Shown: positions 50,868 to 59,606 of the stretch, piece after piece
How the letters are laid out: each line of letters starts with the position of its first letter
How positions within the stretch are numbered: position 1 is the stretch's first letter
Source: Flavobacterium agri
Lineage (GTDB): Bacteria; Bacteroidota; Bacteroidia; Flavobacteriales; Flavobacteriaceae
DNA: 64,000 nt
Assembly: GCF_013401995.1 (NCBI RefSeq)
Contig: NZ_JACBJI010000002.1
Span: 620,989 to 684,988 of the forward strand
Direction of reading: 5' to 3'
The notes under the pieces: generated by a model
Told to the model about the DNA's origin: nothing
The model's database searches: none
Seen by the model: only the letters and a program-made list of their open reading frames with translations
Program-made: the position numbers and the translations under genes

Positions 50868-50901
50868 CTTTGTCCGTCTTTCGACCAAAACGCTATTTTT
50901 G
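50868..50901 (+). promoter_or_regulatory. Promoter of the DUF6252-like gene (TTTG-N21-TATTTTTG)
   Basis: TTTG at 50869-50872 and TATTTTTG at 50894-50901, spacing 21, 26 bases before the ATG at 50928. Confidence 0.65.
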
Positions 50902-50927
50902 TCACACAAAAAACACAACCTACAAGC

Positions 50928-51416
50928 ATGAAAAAGATATTTTTACTCCTGTTCACGGCCGTTGCGCTTAGTTCTTGTACAGAAGATATCCGCGACAACA
51001 GTCCGTCCCTCGAAGGTTTGAGAAACGGAAGCCGTTGGCGCGCACCGGGAGTTACCGCAACTTTGGGTTCTGGAGGCGACCTTACGATTTCTGGAGGAAA
51101 CCAGTTCGAAACGTTGACGTTGAACGTACCGTCGGCCAACGCTGCAACCTATACTTTGGGCACAAGCGAAAACAAAAAAGCGACTTTTGTCGTGATTGGC
51201 GACTCGGGAACCAAGACATTTGCGACCGGCACCGGAATCGGAAACGGAGAGATAGAAATCGAAGTGTACGATGAAGTCAAAAGGACCATTACAGGAACGT
51301 TCCGTTTCAACGCTATCGATGAAGATGCTGTTGATCCCGAGAATCCTACCGCGGCCGAAACCACGAATTTCATTGAAGGACATTTCTATAAAGTGCCGGT
51401 TTATCCCGCTTTGTAA
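50928..51416 (+). CDS. DUF6252-like lipoprotein
   Basis: A 162-residue lipoprotein: 'MKKIFLLLFTAVALSSC' gives the lipobox cysteine at 17, followed by an acidic 'TEDIRDNSPS'. The mature part has a beta-sandwich pattern ('SRWRAPGVTATLGSGGDLTISGGNQFETLTLNVP', 'GIGNGEIEIEVYDEVKRTITGTFRFNAID'). It resembles the DUF6252 family, which I associate with exactly this position between rpsP and dnaE in flavobacteria. Function unknown. A terminator follows at 51436-51463. Confidence 0.78.
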   Translation: MKKIFLLLFTAVALSSCTEDIRDNSPSLEGLRNGSRWRAPGVTATLGSGGDLTISGGNQFETLTLNVPSANAATYTLGTSENKKATFVVIGDSGTKTFATGTGIGNGEIEIEVYDEVKRTITGTFRFNAIDEDAVDPENPTAAETTNFIEGHFYKVPVYPAL

Positions 51417-51435
51417 AGCGATTCAAACTATTTGG

Positions 51436-51463
51436 AAGCCATCTGAAAAGGTGGCTTTTTTTT
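51436..51463 (+). terminator. Terminator of the DUF6252-like gene
   Basis: AAGCCATC pairs with GGTGGCTT (one wobble), then eight T residues. Confidence 0.75.
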
Positions 51464-51500
51464 ATGGTCTGGATTTAGTGATAGGGTTGTCGTCGCTACT

Positions 51501-51634
51501 TTTAACAAGAAGTACGGTTTTTCTGTATTGGCCGTGTCCTTTAAAATCCGATCTTACCTTCAGGGAAGGGGCGAGTGTGTCCCTGCGGAAAAAACCACTT
51601 GCCGAAGTACAGAAAAAATGTACATTTTGTTAAA
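51501..51634 (+). repeat. Dispersed 134-137 bp palindromic element, copy C
   Basis: Starts TTTAACAAGAAGTACGG and ends TGTACATTTTGTTAAA. It contains the 19-base core at 51553-51571 that is the exact complement of 24614-24632 in copy A. It lies between a terminator and the dnaE promoter, with no open frame of its own. Confidence 0.85.
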
Positions 51635-51678
51635 TCTTCAAAGTGGAAAAACGTCGCGTTTTGTTGATAATTTTGGCT

Positions 51679-51708
51679 TTTGACTAAGCTCCAAAAAAAC
51701 TATTTTTG
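51679..51708 (+). promoter_or_regulatory. Promoter of dnaE (TTTG-N18-TATTTTTG)
   Basis: TTTG at 51679-51682 and TATTTTTG at 51701-51708 with 18-base spacing, 51 bases before the ATG at 51760. It overlaps the codons of the longer frame that begins at 51706, so the later start is right. Confidence 0.7.
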
Positions 51709-51759
51709 GGCATTCTGCGTTTTGCAATCCAATCGCCCAAAACTTCCACGTTTACAGCT

Positions 51760-54700
51760 ATGTACTTAATTTTCGATACCGAGACAACCGGTTTGCCGAA
51801 GCGTTGGGACGCCCCGATTTCGGACACATCCAATTGGCCGCGCGCCATCCAGATTGCATGGCAGCTGCACGACGAGTTGGGCAACCTTGTCGAACATCAG
51901 GATTTTCTGATAAGACCTGACGGATTCAACATTCCGTACGACGCCGAACGCATCCACGGGATTTCGACCGAACTTGCGATCGAAGACGGGATTTCGCTTT
52001 CGGACGCTCTCGAGAAATTCAACGAAGCGCTTTCCAAAACCAAATTCATCGTCGGGCAGAACGTGGGTTTCGACGTGAACATCATGGGGTGCGAATTCTA
52101 CCGTTTGGGCGTCGCGAACAAACTCGCGGAATTGCCGGTTTTGGATACTTGTACCGAAGTGACTGCGGAATTGTTGAAGATTCCCGGAGGTCGTGGCGGA
52201 AAATTCAAGCTTCCGACCTTGACCGAATTGCACCAGTATCTTTTCAACACGCCGTTTGCCGAAGCGCACAACGCGACTGCCGACGTTGAAGCCACGACGC
52301 GCTGTTTCCTCGAATTGATCCGACGCGAGATTTTCACGAAAGAGGAATTGGGCGTCCAAACCGATTATTACGCAAATTTCAAGACGCAGAATCCATCGGA
52401 AATCAAATCGATAGGATTGCGCCACGTCAACCTGAAAGCGGCTTCGGATGCGATCCGTGAAAGATTGCGTCAAAAGCAGGACGAAGCCGATGCCGGTCTC
52501 GACGACATTTCGGTTTCGGCCGATTTGACCGATGCCGTTTTCGCGCATCTTCACAATCACACACAATTTTCGGTGCTCCAATCGACGATTTCCGTTCCGA
52601 ATCTCGTTGCCGCCGCTGCCAAAGCCAAAATGCCTGCCGTCGCGATGACCGACGTCGGGAACATGATGGGCGCGTTCCAGTTCGTGTCTGCGGTCATGAA
52701 TCACAACAAAGCTGCATCCGCAAAAAATAAGGAAGCCGAAGAAAATGGCGAGCTCCCGACCGAAGTCGAAATGAAACCGATCGTCGGATGCGAGTTCTAC
52801 ATCTGCGAAGACCGACTCGACCGAACCCGAAAAGACAACGGCTACCAAGTCGTACTTCTGGCGAAAAACAAAAAAGGCTACCACAACCTCGCGAAACTCG
52901 CTTCGATCGCGTATACCGAAGGATTTTATTACGTGCCTCGTATTGATAAAAAAGCCGTCGAACAATATAAAGAAGATCTTATCGTCTTGTCGGGAAACCT
53001 ATACGGCGAAATTCCGAGCAAGATTCTCAATATCGGTGAAAACCAAGCCGAAGAAGCGCTATTGTGGTGGAAAGATCAATTCGGTGACGATTTCTACCTC
53101 GAAATCATGCGCCATAAGCAGGAAGACGAAAACCGCGTGAACCAGACGCTGTTGTCGTTTTCTAAGAAACACAACGTAAAAGTAGTCGCCACGAACAACG
53201 TCTATTACGCGAACCAGACCGACGCGAACGCCCACGACATTTTGCTTTGCGTCAAAGACGGCGAAAAACAATCGACGCCTATCGGTCGCGGACGCGGTTA
53301 TCGCTACGGTTTGCCGAATCAGGAATACTATTTCAAGTCGTCCGACGAGATGAAAGCTTTGTTCAAGGATGTGCCTCAAGCCATCGCGAACATAGGCGAG
53401 ATCATCGACAAGATCGAAACGTATTCGTTGTATCGCGACGTTTTGCTTCCCAAATTCGACATTCCGACCGAATTCCAATTTGCCGAAGACGATGCCGACG
53501 GCGGAAAACGTGGCGAAAACAAATACCTCACCTATTTAACTTACGAAGGCGCGAAAAAACGCTACGGCGAAGAAGGATTGACTCCCGAAGTACGCGAACG
53601 CCTCGACTTCGAGTTGCTTACGATTGAAAAAACGGGCTATCCCGGATACTTCCTGATCGTTCAGGATTTCATCGCTGCGGCTCGCCAAATGGGTGTTTCG
53701 GTCGGCCCGGGACGTGGATCGGCGGCAGGTTCGGCTGTTGCGTATTGCCTTGGAATCACGAATATCGACCCGATCAAATACGACTTGCTTTTTGAGCGCT
53801 TTTTGAATCCGGATCGTGTGTCGATGCCCGATATCGATATTGACTTTGACGACGAAGGACGCGGATCCGTTATGGATTACGTAATCAAGAAATACGGCTC
53901 GAACCAGGTCGCGCAGATCATCACGTACGGTAAAATGGCGACCAAATCGGCGATTCGCGATACGGCTCGTGTACTCGATTTGCCGTTGTTCGAAGCCGAC
54001 AGGATCGCCAAATTGATTCCGGGAATGATGCCGGGAAAATGGAACTTGGCGCGTTTCCTTTCCGAAAATGAGGGTGAAGTCAAGAAAGTTTTGCGTGCCG
54101 AAGAATTCGACCGCGTCAAGGAATTGATCGCGATGGCGCAGGAAAAATCGCTTGCCGCGGAAACCATCCAGCAGGCGAAAGTTTTGGAAGGATCGCTTCG
54201 GAATACCGGAATCCACGCGTGCGGCGTCATCATCACGCCGGACGACATCACGAATTTCGTTCCTGTAACGACCGCGAAAGATTCGGATCTGTACGTGACC
54301 CAATTCGACAACGCCGTCGCGGAATCGGCCGGACTTTTGAAGATGGACTTCCTGGGTCTCAAAACGTTGACCCTGATCAAGGACACCGTCAAGCTCGTAA
54401 AATACAGGACCGGAATCGAGCTCGACCCCGAGAATTTCCCGCTTGACGACCTAAAGACCTACGAACTTTTCCAACGTGGCGAAACGGTCGGGATTTTCCA
54501 GTACGAATCGCCCGGCATGCAGAAATACATGAAGGAATTGCGTCCGACGGTTTTTGCCGACCTGATCGCGATGAACGCCTTGTACCGTCCGGGTCCGATT
54601 GCTTATATTCCGGGATTCATCAAGAGAAAGAATGGCGAAGAAGAAATCACGTACGATCTCGAGGCATGCGAGGAATTCCTCAAAGAAACTTATGGAATTA

Positions 54701-56280
54701 CGGTCTATCAGGAGCAGGTAATGCTTCTGTCGCAAAAACTCGCGAACTTTTCAAAAGGCGATGCCGACGTTCTGCGTAAGGCGATGGGTAAAAAACAAAA
54801 GGACGTTCTCGACAAGATGAAACCGAAATTCATCAACCAGGCTTCGGAACAGAACGGCCACGACCCCAAAGTCCTCGAGAAAATCTGGAAAGACTGGGAA
54901 GCGTTCGCCGAATACGCATTCAACAAATCGCACTCGACGTGTTACGCTTGGGTCGCGTACCAAACGGCTTACCTGAAGGCAAATTACCCCGCAGAGTATA
55001 TGGCGGCGGTACTTTCCAACAACATGAACGACATCAAACAAGTCTCGTTCTTCATGGAAGAATGCAAGCGTATGGGCTTGCAGGTTTTGGGTCCTTGCGT
55101 GAACGAGTCGTATTATAAATTTACCGTAAACGAGGATTACGCCGTCCGGTTTGGTATGGGTGCGATCAAAGGCGTCGGTGGTGGTGCGGTCGAAACCATC
55201 GTCGAATCTAGAAAAGACGGAAAATACAAGTCCATTTTCGATTTGGCGAAAAGAATCGATTTGAGAGCGGCGAACAAGAAAGCGTTCGAAAACCTTGCAT
55301 TGGCGGGCGGATTCGACACTTTCGAGGACACGCACCGCGCCCAATATTTCCATTCGGACGCGACCGAAAACATCACCTTCCTCGAAAAGGCGATGCGCTA
55401 CGGATCGAAATTCCAGGAAAACGAGAACTCGTCACAGGTTTCGTTGTTCGGCGAAGCGAGCGAAGTGCAGATTGCCGAACCATCGGTGCCGCCTTGCGAG
55501 GAATGGAGTACGATGGAAAAACTGGCGCGCGAGAAAGATGTGGTCGGGATCTATATTTCGGGTCACCCGCTCGACGACTTCCGATTTGAGATGAAGTACT
55601 TCTGTTCGGCCAAACTCGAGCATCTCAAGAATCTCGAAGCTCATGTGAACAAGACGCTCACGTTTGCCGGGATCGTCACGAATGTGCAATACCGCACGGC
55701 CAAAAACGGCAAAGATTGGGGTATTTTCACGCTCGAAGGTTTCGACGAAAGCTACGAGTTCAAGATGTTCGACGAGGAATTCCTCAAGTTCAGGCATTAT
55801 CTTTCGCAGAACCAATTCCTGCATTTCAAGGTGAATGTGCGCGAAGGTTGGGTCAATAAGGAAACCGGAAAACGTTCGGAGCCGAGATTGCAGTTTCTCG
55901 AAGTCAAAATGCTTCAGGATGTACTTGCGTCTCAAGCGAAAAAGCTCACGGTGAACCTTAATATCAAAGACCTGAGATCGGATCTGATTACGCATTTGAG
56001 TCATTTGTTCCAACTCAATTCGGGTGCGAATCCAGTGAGTTTCGATATTGTGGAAACCGAAACCGTGCGCAGGCAAATCATCCAGACTGTGACCGCAGGC
56101 GATGAAGAAAACCCAGAAGAAGACGGTACAGTCGAAGCTGAAGTGCAAATCCCGACCGAAGTCGAGGAAACGGTTTTGGTGACCAAACTTTCGATGTCGA
56201 GCCGTAAAGTGAAAATCAATATCTGTACGGAATTGCTTGTCGAACTTGAGAAATTGGACGTGCGTTTCAAACTGAATTGA
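51760..56280 (+). CDS. dnaE: DNA polymerase III alpha subunit with fused N-terminal exonuclease
   Basis: A 1506-residue replicative polymerase. Residues 1-185 form a DnaQ-like DEDDh 3'-5' exonuclease: 'MYLIFDTETTGLP' (Asp6, Glu8), 'FIVGQNVGFDVNIMG' and 'HNATADVEATTRC'. A PHP domain starts near 257 ('FAHLHNHTQFSVLQS'), the polymerase core has catalytic Asp691 and Asp693 in 'MPDIDIDFDDEGR' after 'GRGSAAGSAVAYCLGI', and HhH and OB-fold regions follow ('TLTFAGIVTNVQYRTAKNGKDWGIFTLEGF' near 1306). E. coli DnaE (1160 residues) lacks the exonuclease. I recall this fused form as normal for flavobacteria. It is preceded by copy C of the dispersed element. Confidence 0.97.
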   Translation: MYLIFDTETTGLPKRWDAPISDTSNWPRAIQIAWQLHDELGNLVEHQDFLIRPDGFNIPYDAERIHGISTELAIEDGISLSDALEKFNEALSKTKFIVGQNVGFDVNIMGCEFYRLGVANKLAELPVLDTCTEVTAELLKIPGGRGGKFKLPTLTELHQYLFNTPFAEAHNATADVEATTRCFLELIRREIFTKEELGVQTDYYANFKTQNPSEIKSIGLRHVNLKAASDAIRERLRQKQDEADAGLDDISVSADLTDAVFAHLHNHTQFSVLQSTISVPNLVAAAAKAKMPAVAMTDVGNMMGAFQFVSAVMNHNKAASAKNKEAEENGELPTEVEMKPIVGCEFYICEDRLDRTRKDNGYQVVLLAKNKKGYHNLAKLASIAYTEGFYYVPRIDKKAVEQYKEDLIVLSGNLYGEIPSKILNIGENQAEEALLWWKDQFGDDFYLEIMRHKQEDENRVNQTLLSFSKKHNVKVVATNNVYYANQTDANAHDILLCVKDGEKQSTPIGRGRGYRYGLPNQEYYFKSSDEMKALFKDVPQAIANIGEIIDKIETYSLYRDVLLPKFDIPTEFQFAEDDADGGKRGENKYLTYLTYEGAKKRYGEEGLTPEVRERLDFELLTIEKTGYPGYFLIVQDFIAAARQMGVSVGPGRGSAAGSAVAYCLGITNIDPIKYDLLFERFLNPDRVSMPDIDIDFDDEGRGSVMDYVIKKYGSNQVAQIITYGKMATKSAIRDTARVLDLPLFEADRIAKLIPGMMPGKWNLARFLSENEGEVKKVLRAEEFDRVKELIAMAQEKSLAAETIQQAKVLEGSLRNTGIHACGVIITPDDITNFVPVTTAKDSDLYVTQFDNAVAESAGLLKMDFLGLKTLTLIKDTVKLVKYRTGIELDPENFPLDDLKTYELFQRGETVGIFQYESPGMQKYMKELRPTVFADLIAMNALYRPGPIAYIPGFIKRKNGEEEITYDLEACEEFLKETYGITVYQEQVMLLSQKLANFSKGDADVLRKAMGKKQKDVLDKMKPKFINQASEQNGHDPKVLEKIWKDWEAFAEYAFNKSHSTCYAWVAYQTAYLKANYPAEYMAAVLSNNMNDIKQVSFFMEECKRMGLQVLGPCVNESYYKFTVNEDYAVRFGMGAIKGVGGGAVETIVESRKDGKYKSIFDLAKRIDLRAANKKAFENLALAGGFDTFEDTHRAQYFHSDATENITFLEKAMRYGSKFQENENSSQVSLFGEASEVQIAEPSVPPCEEWSTMEKLAREKDVVGIYISGHPLDDFRFEMKYFCSAKLEHLKNLEAHVNKTLTFAGIVTNVQYRTAKNGKDWGIFTLEGFDESYEFKMFDEEFLKFRHYLSQNQFLHFKVNVREGWVNKETGKRSEPRLQFLEVKMLQDVLASQAKKLTVNLNIKDLRSDLITHLSHLFQLNSGANPVSFDIVETETVRRQIIQTVTAGDEENPEEDGTVEAEVQIPTEVEETVLVTKLSMSSRKVKINICTELLVELEKLDVRFKLN

Positions 56281-56385
56281 CGTTTGGAACCGGTCAACGT
56301 CTTAACATTTTCACAAATAATTTCAGACAATTTTAGCATAGCAAATTCCAATCCCAAAAGTTAAAATCCATACCTTTAATTTGCC

Positions 56386-56393
56386 TACTTTTG
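56386..56393 (+). promoter_or_regulatory. -7 promoter element (TACTTTTG) of trxA
   Basis: Exact TAnnTTTG, 33 bases upstream of the ATG at 56427. Confidence 0.65.
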
Positions 56394-56426
56394 CAGGGTA
56401 AAAACAACTTTTAGATAAAATATATT

Positions 56427-56744
56427 ATGGCACTAGCAATAACAGACGCTACTTTCGAGGAAGTAGTATTGAAATCAGAAAAGCCTGTAATGGTAGACTT
56501 TTGGGCCGCTTGGTGCGGACCGTGTAGAATGGTCGCCCCGATCATCGACCAGATCAGCGAAGAATTCGAAGGCAAAGCCGTTATCGGTAAAGTAGACGTA
56601 GACGCCAACCAGGAATTTGCGGCTAAATACGGAGTCCGTAACATCCCGACCGTGTTGACTTTCAAAAATGGTGAGGTCGTGAACCGTCAGGTTGGAGTCG
56701 CTCCTAAACAAACGTATGCCGATTCATTGAACGCTGCTTTGTAA
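56427..56744 (+). CDS. trxA: Thioredoxin
   Basis: A 105-residue thioredoxin with redox motif WCGPC (Cys30, Cys33) in 'PVMVDFWAAWCGPCRMVAPIIDQ', the cis-proline in 'GVRNIPTVLTFKNGE' and no signal peptide, so it acts in the cytoplasm. It reduces protein disulfides and supplies electrons to enzymes such as ribonucleotide reductase. Size and spacing are those of the standard bacterial protein. It has its own promoter and a strong terminator at 56763-56791. Confidence 0.97.
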   Translation: MALAITDATFEEVVLKSEKPVMVDFWAAWCGPCRMVAPIIDQISEEFEGKAVIGKVDVDANQEFAAKYGVRNIPTVLTFKNGEVVNRQVGVAPKQTYADSLNAAL

Positions 56745-56762
56745 GCGAATCAGAATATAACG

Positions 56763-56791
56763 AAAGCCCGAGGGAAACTTCGGGCTTTTTT
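56763..56791 (+). terminator. Terminator of trxA
   Basis: AAAGCCCGA (56763-56771) pairs with TCGGGCTTT (56780-56788), followed by a run of six T. It reaches the stop of the convergent kinase gene. Confidence 0.85.
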
Positions 56792-58367
56792 ATTGGTCAT
56801 TGTTGAACGAAAGCGTGAAGGTCGTGCCTTTTGAAGGTTCGGAAGCCACCGAAATCGTACAGTCGATAGCTTTTGCCAAATCGCGGATCAGGTGCAATCC
56901 CAATCCGGTCTTGATGCCGACGACTTCTTTTTCGTCGTACAGCGCGCGGAATTGTTCCTGACTTGCGCCCGGCCCGTTATCGGTGATCGAAAGCAGGGTT
57001 TTGCCGTTTTGTTCGAAGGCTTTCCAGGTAATGGTCGCGTCGGTTTGGTTCTCGAGCGCTTTTACCGCGTTGGCCGTAAGGTTGCGCAAAATGGTTTTGA
57101 GATAATCGGGATCGGAAGTGACCGAAAGACCGCAATCTTCGAACTCGAATTTCACGTTTCTCACGTCGCCGAAGTGTTGCCTGATTTCTGAAAATGCTTG
57201 TGAAATCGAGACTTTTCGAGGCTTTGGACTAAAATTCTCCATTTGGCCTTTGGTCCACAACAGCATGTCTTCCATAGATTCGAGCAAGTTTTCGGCCGAC
57301 GTCATCGTTTGGTTTTCGATACGCGTCTTGCTTTCGTCGTCGAGCAGTTCGGGATTGTCTTTCTGTAATTTCAAAAAGCCGATAAGCCGTGCGACCGGAG
57401 CGCGCAAATCGTGGTTGAGAATGCTGAAGAAACGTGTCTTGACGCGGTCGGCTTCATACAATTCGGCATTCAGTGTTTGGAGTTTCTGGTTCGTACGGCG
57501 CCTGTTGCGGCTTTGGTTGAACAGCAAAAGTCCGATTACGGCAAACAGTAAAATCGCCCCGATTAAATACCACTTCTGTTTTTCTTTGTTGTCGATGGTG
57601 AGTTTGCTGATTTGTAATTCTTTGTCGCGAAGTTCGATCGTGCGCTGGTTTTCGAGGTTCTCAAGCGTTTGCTTGTTTTTGAAATTAAACACCGAATCTT
57701 TGTAAATCGCGAGTTTTTCATTGGCTTCGAGTGCCTTTGCGTAGTCTTTCGTGAATTTATGGTATTGGGCGATGTACTCGTAATCGCTGATCAAACCTTC
57801 GTGGTTGTTGAGTTCCTTGTGCATGTTGAGCGATTCGGTGAGTTTTTCGAAACCCTGTTTGGCCAACATGCCATTGTTCAAACCGATCCCTTTTTTGAGC
57901 GTGGCAGCGCCGATATTCTGCACGGTGGACGCCATCAGGTCAAGGTCGCCGATTTGCGAGATCACGGCGTAGGCTTTTTGGGAGCTTTCGATGCTTTCGT
58001 CGAATCTGCTGAGTGACAGAAAAGTTTCCCCAATCCAACTGTTCACATATGCCAAAGGCACGTCGGCATGCAAAGGCTGCAATTGCTTGATGGCCTCGCT
58101 GTACACTTTCAACGCTTCGTCATACTTCGATTGCTTTTCATAAACGATGCCTTTACTCGCGAGATTCATTGCGGCCGATATTTCCTCATTCGGCACCGAT
58201 TGCCACTCGCGACGCGCTTTTTCATAGTATTCGAGTGCTTTTTCGAAGCTTTCGGAAGCGTTGTAGATGTTCGCGATATTTTGGTAGCACGAAGCGATGC
58301 AGGACGTTTTGGAAGCACCGGATTTACAACTTTCAAGATTTCGGATAGCTTGGAAAGATGCATCCAA
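56790..58367 (-). CDS. TPR sensor histidine kinase, C-terminal part of an interrupted gene
   Basis: The larger piece of a kinase cut by an in-frame TGA at 58404-58406. The frame is open from 58403; the first ATG is at 58367 (525 residues). It has tetratricopeptide repeats (to about residue 240; 'EKALEYYEKARREW', 'YDEALKVYSEAIKQL'), one membrane helix near 270 ('WYLIGAILLFAVIGLLLF'), a coiled coil, the H-box 'KTRFFSILNHDLRAPVARLIGFL' and an ATPase domain ('DNGPGASQEQFRAL', 'KTGLGLHLIRDLAKAI'). Without the N-terminal piece it lacks a signal peptide, so the TPRs could not reach the periplasm in the normal way. Partner: the LytTR regulator upstream. Confidence 0.85.
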   Translation of the reverse strand: MDASFQAIRNLESCKSGASKTSCIASCYQNIANIYNASESFEKALEYYEKARREWQSVPNEEISAAMNLASKGIVYEKQSKYDEALKVYSEAIKQLQPLHADVPLAYVNSWIGETFLSLSRFDESIESSQKAYAVISQIGDLDLMASTVQNIGAATLKKGIGLNNGMLAKQGFEKLTESLNMHKELNNHEGLISDYEYIAQYHKFTKDYAKALEANEKLAIYKDSVFNFKNKQTLENLENQRTIELRDKELQISKLTIDNKEKQKWYLIGAILLFAVIGLLLFNQSRNRRRTNQKLQTLNAELYEADRVKTRFFSILNHDLRAPVARLIGFLKLQKDNPELLDDESKTRIENQTMTSAENLLESMEDMLLWTKGQMENFSPKPRKVSISQAFSEIRQHFGDVRNVKFEFEDCGLSVTSDPDYLKTILRNLTANAVKALENQTDATITWKAFEQNGKTLLSITDNGPGASQEQFRALYDEKEVVGIKTGLGLHLIRDLAKAIDCTISVASEPSKGTTFTLSFNNDQ

Positions 58368-58403
58368 AGCTTCGGGAAATTTGCTGAGGTTGCCGTATAC
58401 GGT

Positions 58404-58406
58404 TCA
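58404..58406 (-). other. In-frame TGA interrupting the kinase gene
   Basis: Codons on both sides are in the same frame (58778 and 58403 differ by 375 bases, a multiple of three). One base change (GGA to TGA) explains the break. Confidence 0.8.
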
Positions 58407-58778
58407 GGTTTCCATATACGCCATCCCGACCGAACAAGCGTCTTTCGATGCAAGCGATATTTTGCGCGATTGGTCGAGCGTTGCGAGCGATTTTTCGTAA
58501 TCGCCTTTTATCATCAAATGCCGGCCTTTTTGAAGCAAGGCGTCCGCTTTGCCTTTTTCGTATCCGATTTTCGAGGCGAGAACGAAGGCTTCATCGGCAT
58601 ACTTGAGTCCGATGACAGGGTCTTTATGGAAATAAAAATCGGAAATCGAATTCAGGGTTCTACATTTTTCGATGCTTTTCTGTTTTTTCAAAGCTACGAT
58701 CATCGAGTCCAATTGCTGGTCTTGCGCAAACGCGAAAACCGACAAGAGCAAAATCAAAAAAAGTAGCGTTTTCCTCAT
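58404..58778 (-). CDS. TPR sensor histidine kinase, N-terminal part of an interrupted gene
   Basis: A 124-residue piece with signal peptide ('MRKTLLFLILLLSVFAFAQ') and the first TPR units ('IGLKYADEAFVLASKIGYEKGKADALLQKGRHLMIKGDYEKSLATLDQSRKISL'). It ends '...GMAYMET' followed by TGA, and the same frame continues 'TVYGNLSKFPEALDASFQAI' into the downstream piece with no gap or shift. The stop stands at the position of the conserved glycine of a TPR (three residues before the Tyr), so GGA changed to TGA is the simplest history. The ATG overlaps the stop of the LytTR gene by four bases. Confidence 0.85.
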   Translation of the reverse strand: MRKTLLFLILLLSVFAFAQDQQLDSMIVALKKQKSIEKCRTLNSISDFYFHKDPVIGLKYADEAFVLASKIGYEKGKADALLQKGRHLMIKGDYEKSLATLDQSRKISLASKDACSVGMAYMET

Positions 58779-59479
58779 AAAACAGTGTTCAGGTTGTCGC
58801 GATAGCTGCGTCCGACGGGTACAGAAACCTCGTTGTGCAGCACGACTTCGTTAGGCAAAATTTTCTGGATGAACTGTTTCTGTACGGCGAAACTCCTGTG
58901 TATCCTGATGAAGGAACTGAATGTCGTTTCTTTGAGCAACGTGCCCAAATTCGAAAGAACACAGTGCTTTTTGGCGTTGGTCACGATTTTCGTGTAATCC
59001 TTGAGCGCCTCTAAATACAGGATGTCGTGCAGTTTTATCTTGGTCTGCTCGTAACCTTCCTTGATGTAAATCACGTCTCCGCCAACCGAAGCTTCGAACA
59101 ACGACGCTTTTTCCTTGAGATCAAGATAATCTTCTATCCTTTGGGCGGTTTGTGCAAATCGGTCGGGTTTTAACGGTTTGACGATAAAATCGAGCGTGTC
59201 GAGCGCAAACGTTTCTATCGCGTGTTCCGGATGGGCCGAAATAAAAATGCACACGGGCACTTCTTCGGCCATCTCGCGGAATTCTAGTCCGTTGATACCA
59301 GGCATGTCGATGTCGAGAAACAGTATGTCGATTTTTTGCTTGAGAAGTAAATCCAAAGCCGGGCCTGCCTCCGAGAAAACGCCTTTTATTTCAAACTGTG
59401 GGAAACGCTTTACGTGCGAAACCACGCTGAGGCGATCCAGCTCGTCGTCGTCGAGTATGAGGCAGCTGTAGGTTTTCAT
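58775..59479 (-). CDS. LytTR-type response regulator
   Basis: A 234-residue two-component regulator. The receiver has 'CLILDDDELDR' and phospho-acceptor Asp56 in 'ILFLDIDMPGINGLEF', and later 'FIVKPLKPDRF' with the switch lysine. The LytTR DNA-binding domain starts near 135 ('GGDVIYIKEGYEQTKIKLHDILYLEALKDYTKIVTNAKKHCVLSNLGTLLKE...FIRIHRSFAVQKQFIQKI'). LytTR regulators bind pairs of direct repeats and often control surface or cell-wall genes. It is co-transcribed with the interrupted TPR kinase and is divergent from a giant adhesin gene; a fitting repeat lies in the gap at 59514-59548. Confidence 0.94.
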   Translation of the reverse strand: MKTYSCLILDDDELDRLSVVSHVKRFPQFEIKGVFSEAGPALDLLLKQKIDILFLDIDMPGINGLEFREMAEEVPVCIFISAHPEHAIETFALDTLDFIVKPLKPDRFAQTAQRIEDYLDLKEKASLFEASVGGDVIYIKEGYEQTKIKLHDILYLEALKDYTKIVTNAKKHCVLSNLGTLLKETTFSSFIRIHRSFAVQKQFIQKILPNEVVLHNEVSVPVGRSYRDNLNTVL

Positions 59480-59513
59480 GTTCTTTCAAATTTAAAAAAT
59501 AATTAACATCCTC

Positions 59514-59548
59514 AACGTTAGTCTATTTAAAATGTCGTTTGTCTATTT
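59514..59548. promoter_or_regulatory. Probable LytTR binding site (13-bp direct repeat, 20-bp offset)
   Basis: CGTTAGTCTATTT (59516-59528) and CGTTTGTCTATTT (59536-59548) differ at one base. AACGTTAGT at 59514-59522 fits the published LytTR half-site pattern [TA][AC][CA]GTTN[AG][TG] at every position. It lies between the LytTR gene and the adhesin gene. Confidence 0.6.
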
Positions 59549-59606
59549 CATCTTTTTTGACGTGAGCCGTAAATAGATATTTGCGCCTGAAAAACAACGA
59601 CATACG

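Noticed and set aside
51766..52965. 399-codon minus-strand frame over the start of dnaE
   Set aside because: Shadow of the exonuclease/PHP domains; low-complexity Phe/Arg/Val-rich sequence.
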